Part shown: positions 63,080-64,000 of the stretch, piece by piece
Layout of the letters: every line of letters begins with the position of its first letter
Numbering within the stretch: the first letter of the stretch is position 1
Assembly: GCA_030680835.1 (NCBI GenBank)
Contig: JAUXUD010000033.1
Span: 1 to 64,000 of the forward strand
From: Bacteroidota bacterium
GTDB lineage: Bacteria; Bacteroidota; Bacteroidia; UKL13-3
DNA: 64,000 nucleotides
Direction of reading: 5' to 3'
The notes under the pieces: generated by a model
Told to the model about the DNA's origin: nothing
The model's database searches: none
What the model saw: only the letters and a program-made list of their open reading frames with translations
Made by a program: the position numbers and the translations under genes

Positions 63080-63646
63080 ATGAGAATTGCTATAGTTGCC
63101 GAGCTAATCGCTCTGGCGGTAATTTTAATTGGCTGTCAAAAATGCGAAACGTATACTTATAATTATTCCATGGTCGATTCAACGTTTTTTGCGATGATGC
63201 CTTACACCGGAACAGACACACTGTATTTCCTTCATAATAATAGTCATTCGGACACTTTCCTGGGACAAGGATTAGTAAAAGTTGACTATGACATACAACC
63301 TCTTAATTCACAAGGCTCGTGTCCAGATATATACCACGTAGAAAAAATAACCTGCAATTATAAAAATATATCACACAAAGGAATGGATATTTTATTTTCA
63401 ATTCACTATGCATTTTATCAGGATCATGGTCAGCCCGACAAGCATTTTTCCATCAATTATGCTGAAGCTTGGATGGATGAAACGCAATACACAATTATCG
63501 AAAAGATGAGAAATCAATTAGATTCCATTGTAGTTAATGGAGATCGCTACTCATGTATATATTTGAATGTTGGCTTGTATTATAGTACGAAACATGGTAT
63601 AATTAAGTGGACGTCCACTAAAAATTCATTACAAAAAATCAATTAA
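63080..63646 (+). CDS. Hypothetical lipoprotein, Cys-rich
   Basis: 188 residues from ATG 63080 (MRIAIVAELIALAVILIGCQ); the lipobox Cys is near residue 19. The mature part contains several further Cys (QKCETYTY, GSCPDIYH, ITCNYKN, YSCIYLN) and a YTGTDTLYFLHNNSHSDTF segment. No family recognised. It is flanked at both sides by inverted copies of an 18-nt repeat (62860-62877 and 63825-63842), so it may be another mobile unit. Confidence 0.68.
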   Translation: MRIAIVAELIALAVILIGCQKCETYTYNYSMVDSTFFAMMPYTGTDTLYFLHNNSHSDTFLGQGLVKVDYDIQPLNSQGSCPDIYHVEKITCNYKNISHKGMDILFSIHYAFYQDHGQPDKHFSINYAEAWMDETQYTIIEKMRNQLDSIVVNGDRYSCIYLNVGLYYSTKHGIIKWTSTKNSLQKIN

Positions 63647-64000
63647 CCAATCAGTCTTTTTCAACGGTATGGCAATGAGTCCAAGGATACCACCTTGACT
63701 CAATTTCTCCGAGATAATTCTCTGCTTTCATTGAAACTAGCCAAGAACATTTAGTTTAATTCATTGGTTTAAATCGTCCTCAAAAGCACATAAACGTATA
63801 AGTAAAAGTGTCGCGGGAACAGAAAACAGACTGTGCGTTAACTTCTTTATAGCAGCCAAAAATTCACATGCAACAAACAAATGCTTGTTGGCTTGCGTTG
63901 ACTAAGTAGCTGCCTTCTGTGTTCAAAACTATGGTATTTTAATAAGTTACCAAACGGATAATAAACTGAATTGGCAATTCGGTTCAGATATGTGGCAAAA
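63647..64000. other. Gene-free end of window with a repeat copy
   Basis: No convincing coding frame. AACAGACTGTGCGTTAAC (63825-63842) is the inverted copy of 62860-62877. Two TGCGTT-AAC/GAC segments (63834 and 63894) with nearby CAGCC/CTGCC suggest a further folded repeat. A gene may begin beyond the edge. Confidence 0.45.

Noticed and set aside
57957-64000. Calling the region a proven integron
   Set aside because: No integrase or attI is in the window, and the junctions are too diverged to call attC by eye; kept only as a finding.

Overview
The window is a stretch of AT-rich Bacteroidota chromosome. Support for this includes TAnnTTTG-type -7 promoter boxes, the ribosomal block rpmB-rpmG-DUF4295-ftsY-rimO, a SusC/SusD pair, BshC, DUF5606, and gliding/type IX secretion genes (a PorW/SprE-like lipoprotein, GldB, a PorT-like barrel). 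The combination suggests a gliding or T9SS-secreting member outside the classic gut Bacteroides. The genus cannot be named from the sequence alone.

Layout. 1-4.4 kb (minus): the 5' part of a class A penicillin-binding protein, overlapping the stop of the PorW/SprE lipoprotein gene upstream of it. 4.4-11.7 kb (plus): an M23 peptidase, a bactofilin, and an ATP synthase operon atpZ-atpI-like-atpB-E-F-H-A-G, with no beta or epsilon genes. Two copies of a 125-bp palindrome sit after the M23 gene and between atpE and atpF. 11.8-18.1 kb: a short sensor kinase, a CocE-type hydrolase, an NTF2-like protein, a Cys/Met/His-rich membrane protein, and a TPR sensor kinase that looks like the full-length paralogue of the short one. 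18.1-18.7 kb: a four-helix-bundle protein gene enclosed by inverted arrays of a degenerate heptamer; this is the most unusual compact structure in the core part of the window. 18.7-30.2 kb: fused isobutyryl-CoA mutase IcmF, DUF5606, oligopeptidase F, an ATPase with a dyad over its promoter, an FAH-family protein, a second M23 peptidase, a BCP peroxiredoxin and a GT9 glycosyltransferase. 30.4-36.4 kb: LemA with two TPM proteins, a cysteine-less thioredoxin-like protein, a 2-Cys peroxiredoxin, QueA and an enoyl-CoA hydratase. 36.7-51 kb: ribosomal proteins, FtsY, RimO, BshC, a SpoU methylase, two related outer-membrane barrel proteins with peptidoglycan-binding tails, MtgA, a metallophosphoesterase, NadE, a PorT-like protein and GldB. 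51-56.6 kb: a SusC/SusD pair and a MOSC protein.

56.7-64 kb is accessory DNA. It holds HigBA, a Fic protein with a convergent, overlapping 52-residue VbhA-like antitoxin, a HEPN-like protein, an M28 peptidase, a polytopic membrane protein and three lipoproteins. Short dispersed and inverted repeats separate several of these at about 1-kb steps. Some repeats resemble integron attC ends, and in one case the GTTATG core supplies the start codon of the next gene. No integrase lies in the window, so an integron-like cassette array is a hypothesis.

How the genes work together. Cell-envelope building is the main theme: PBP1A, MtgA, two M23 peptidases, bactofilin, SPOR and OmpA barrels, and gliding/T9SS components. 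Energy (F-type ATP synthase) and translation blocks lie between. The right end behaves like a toxin-antitoxin-rich island. No tRNA, rRNA, CRISPR array, transposase or integrase was found.
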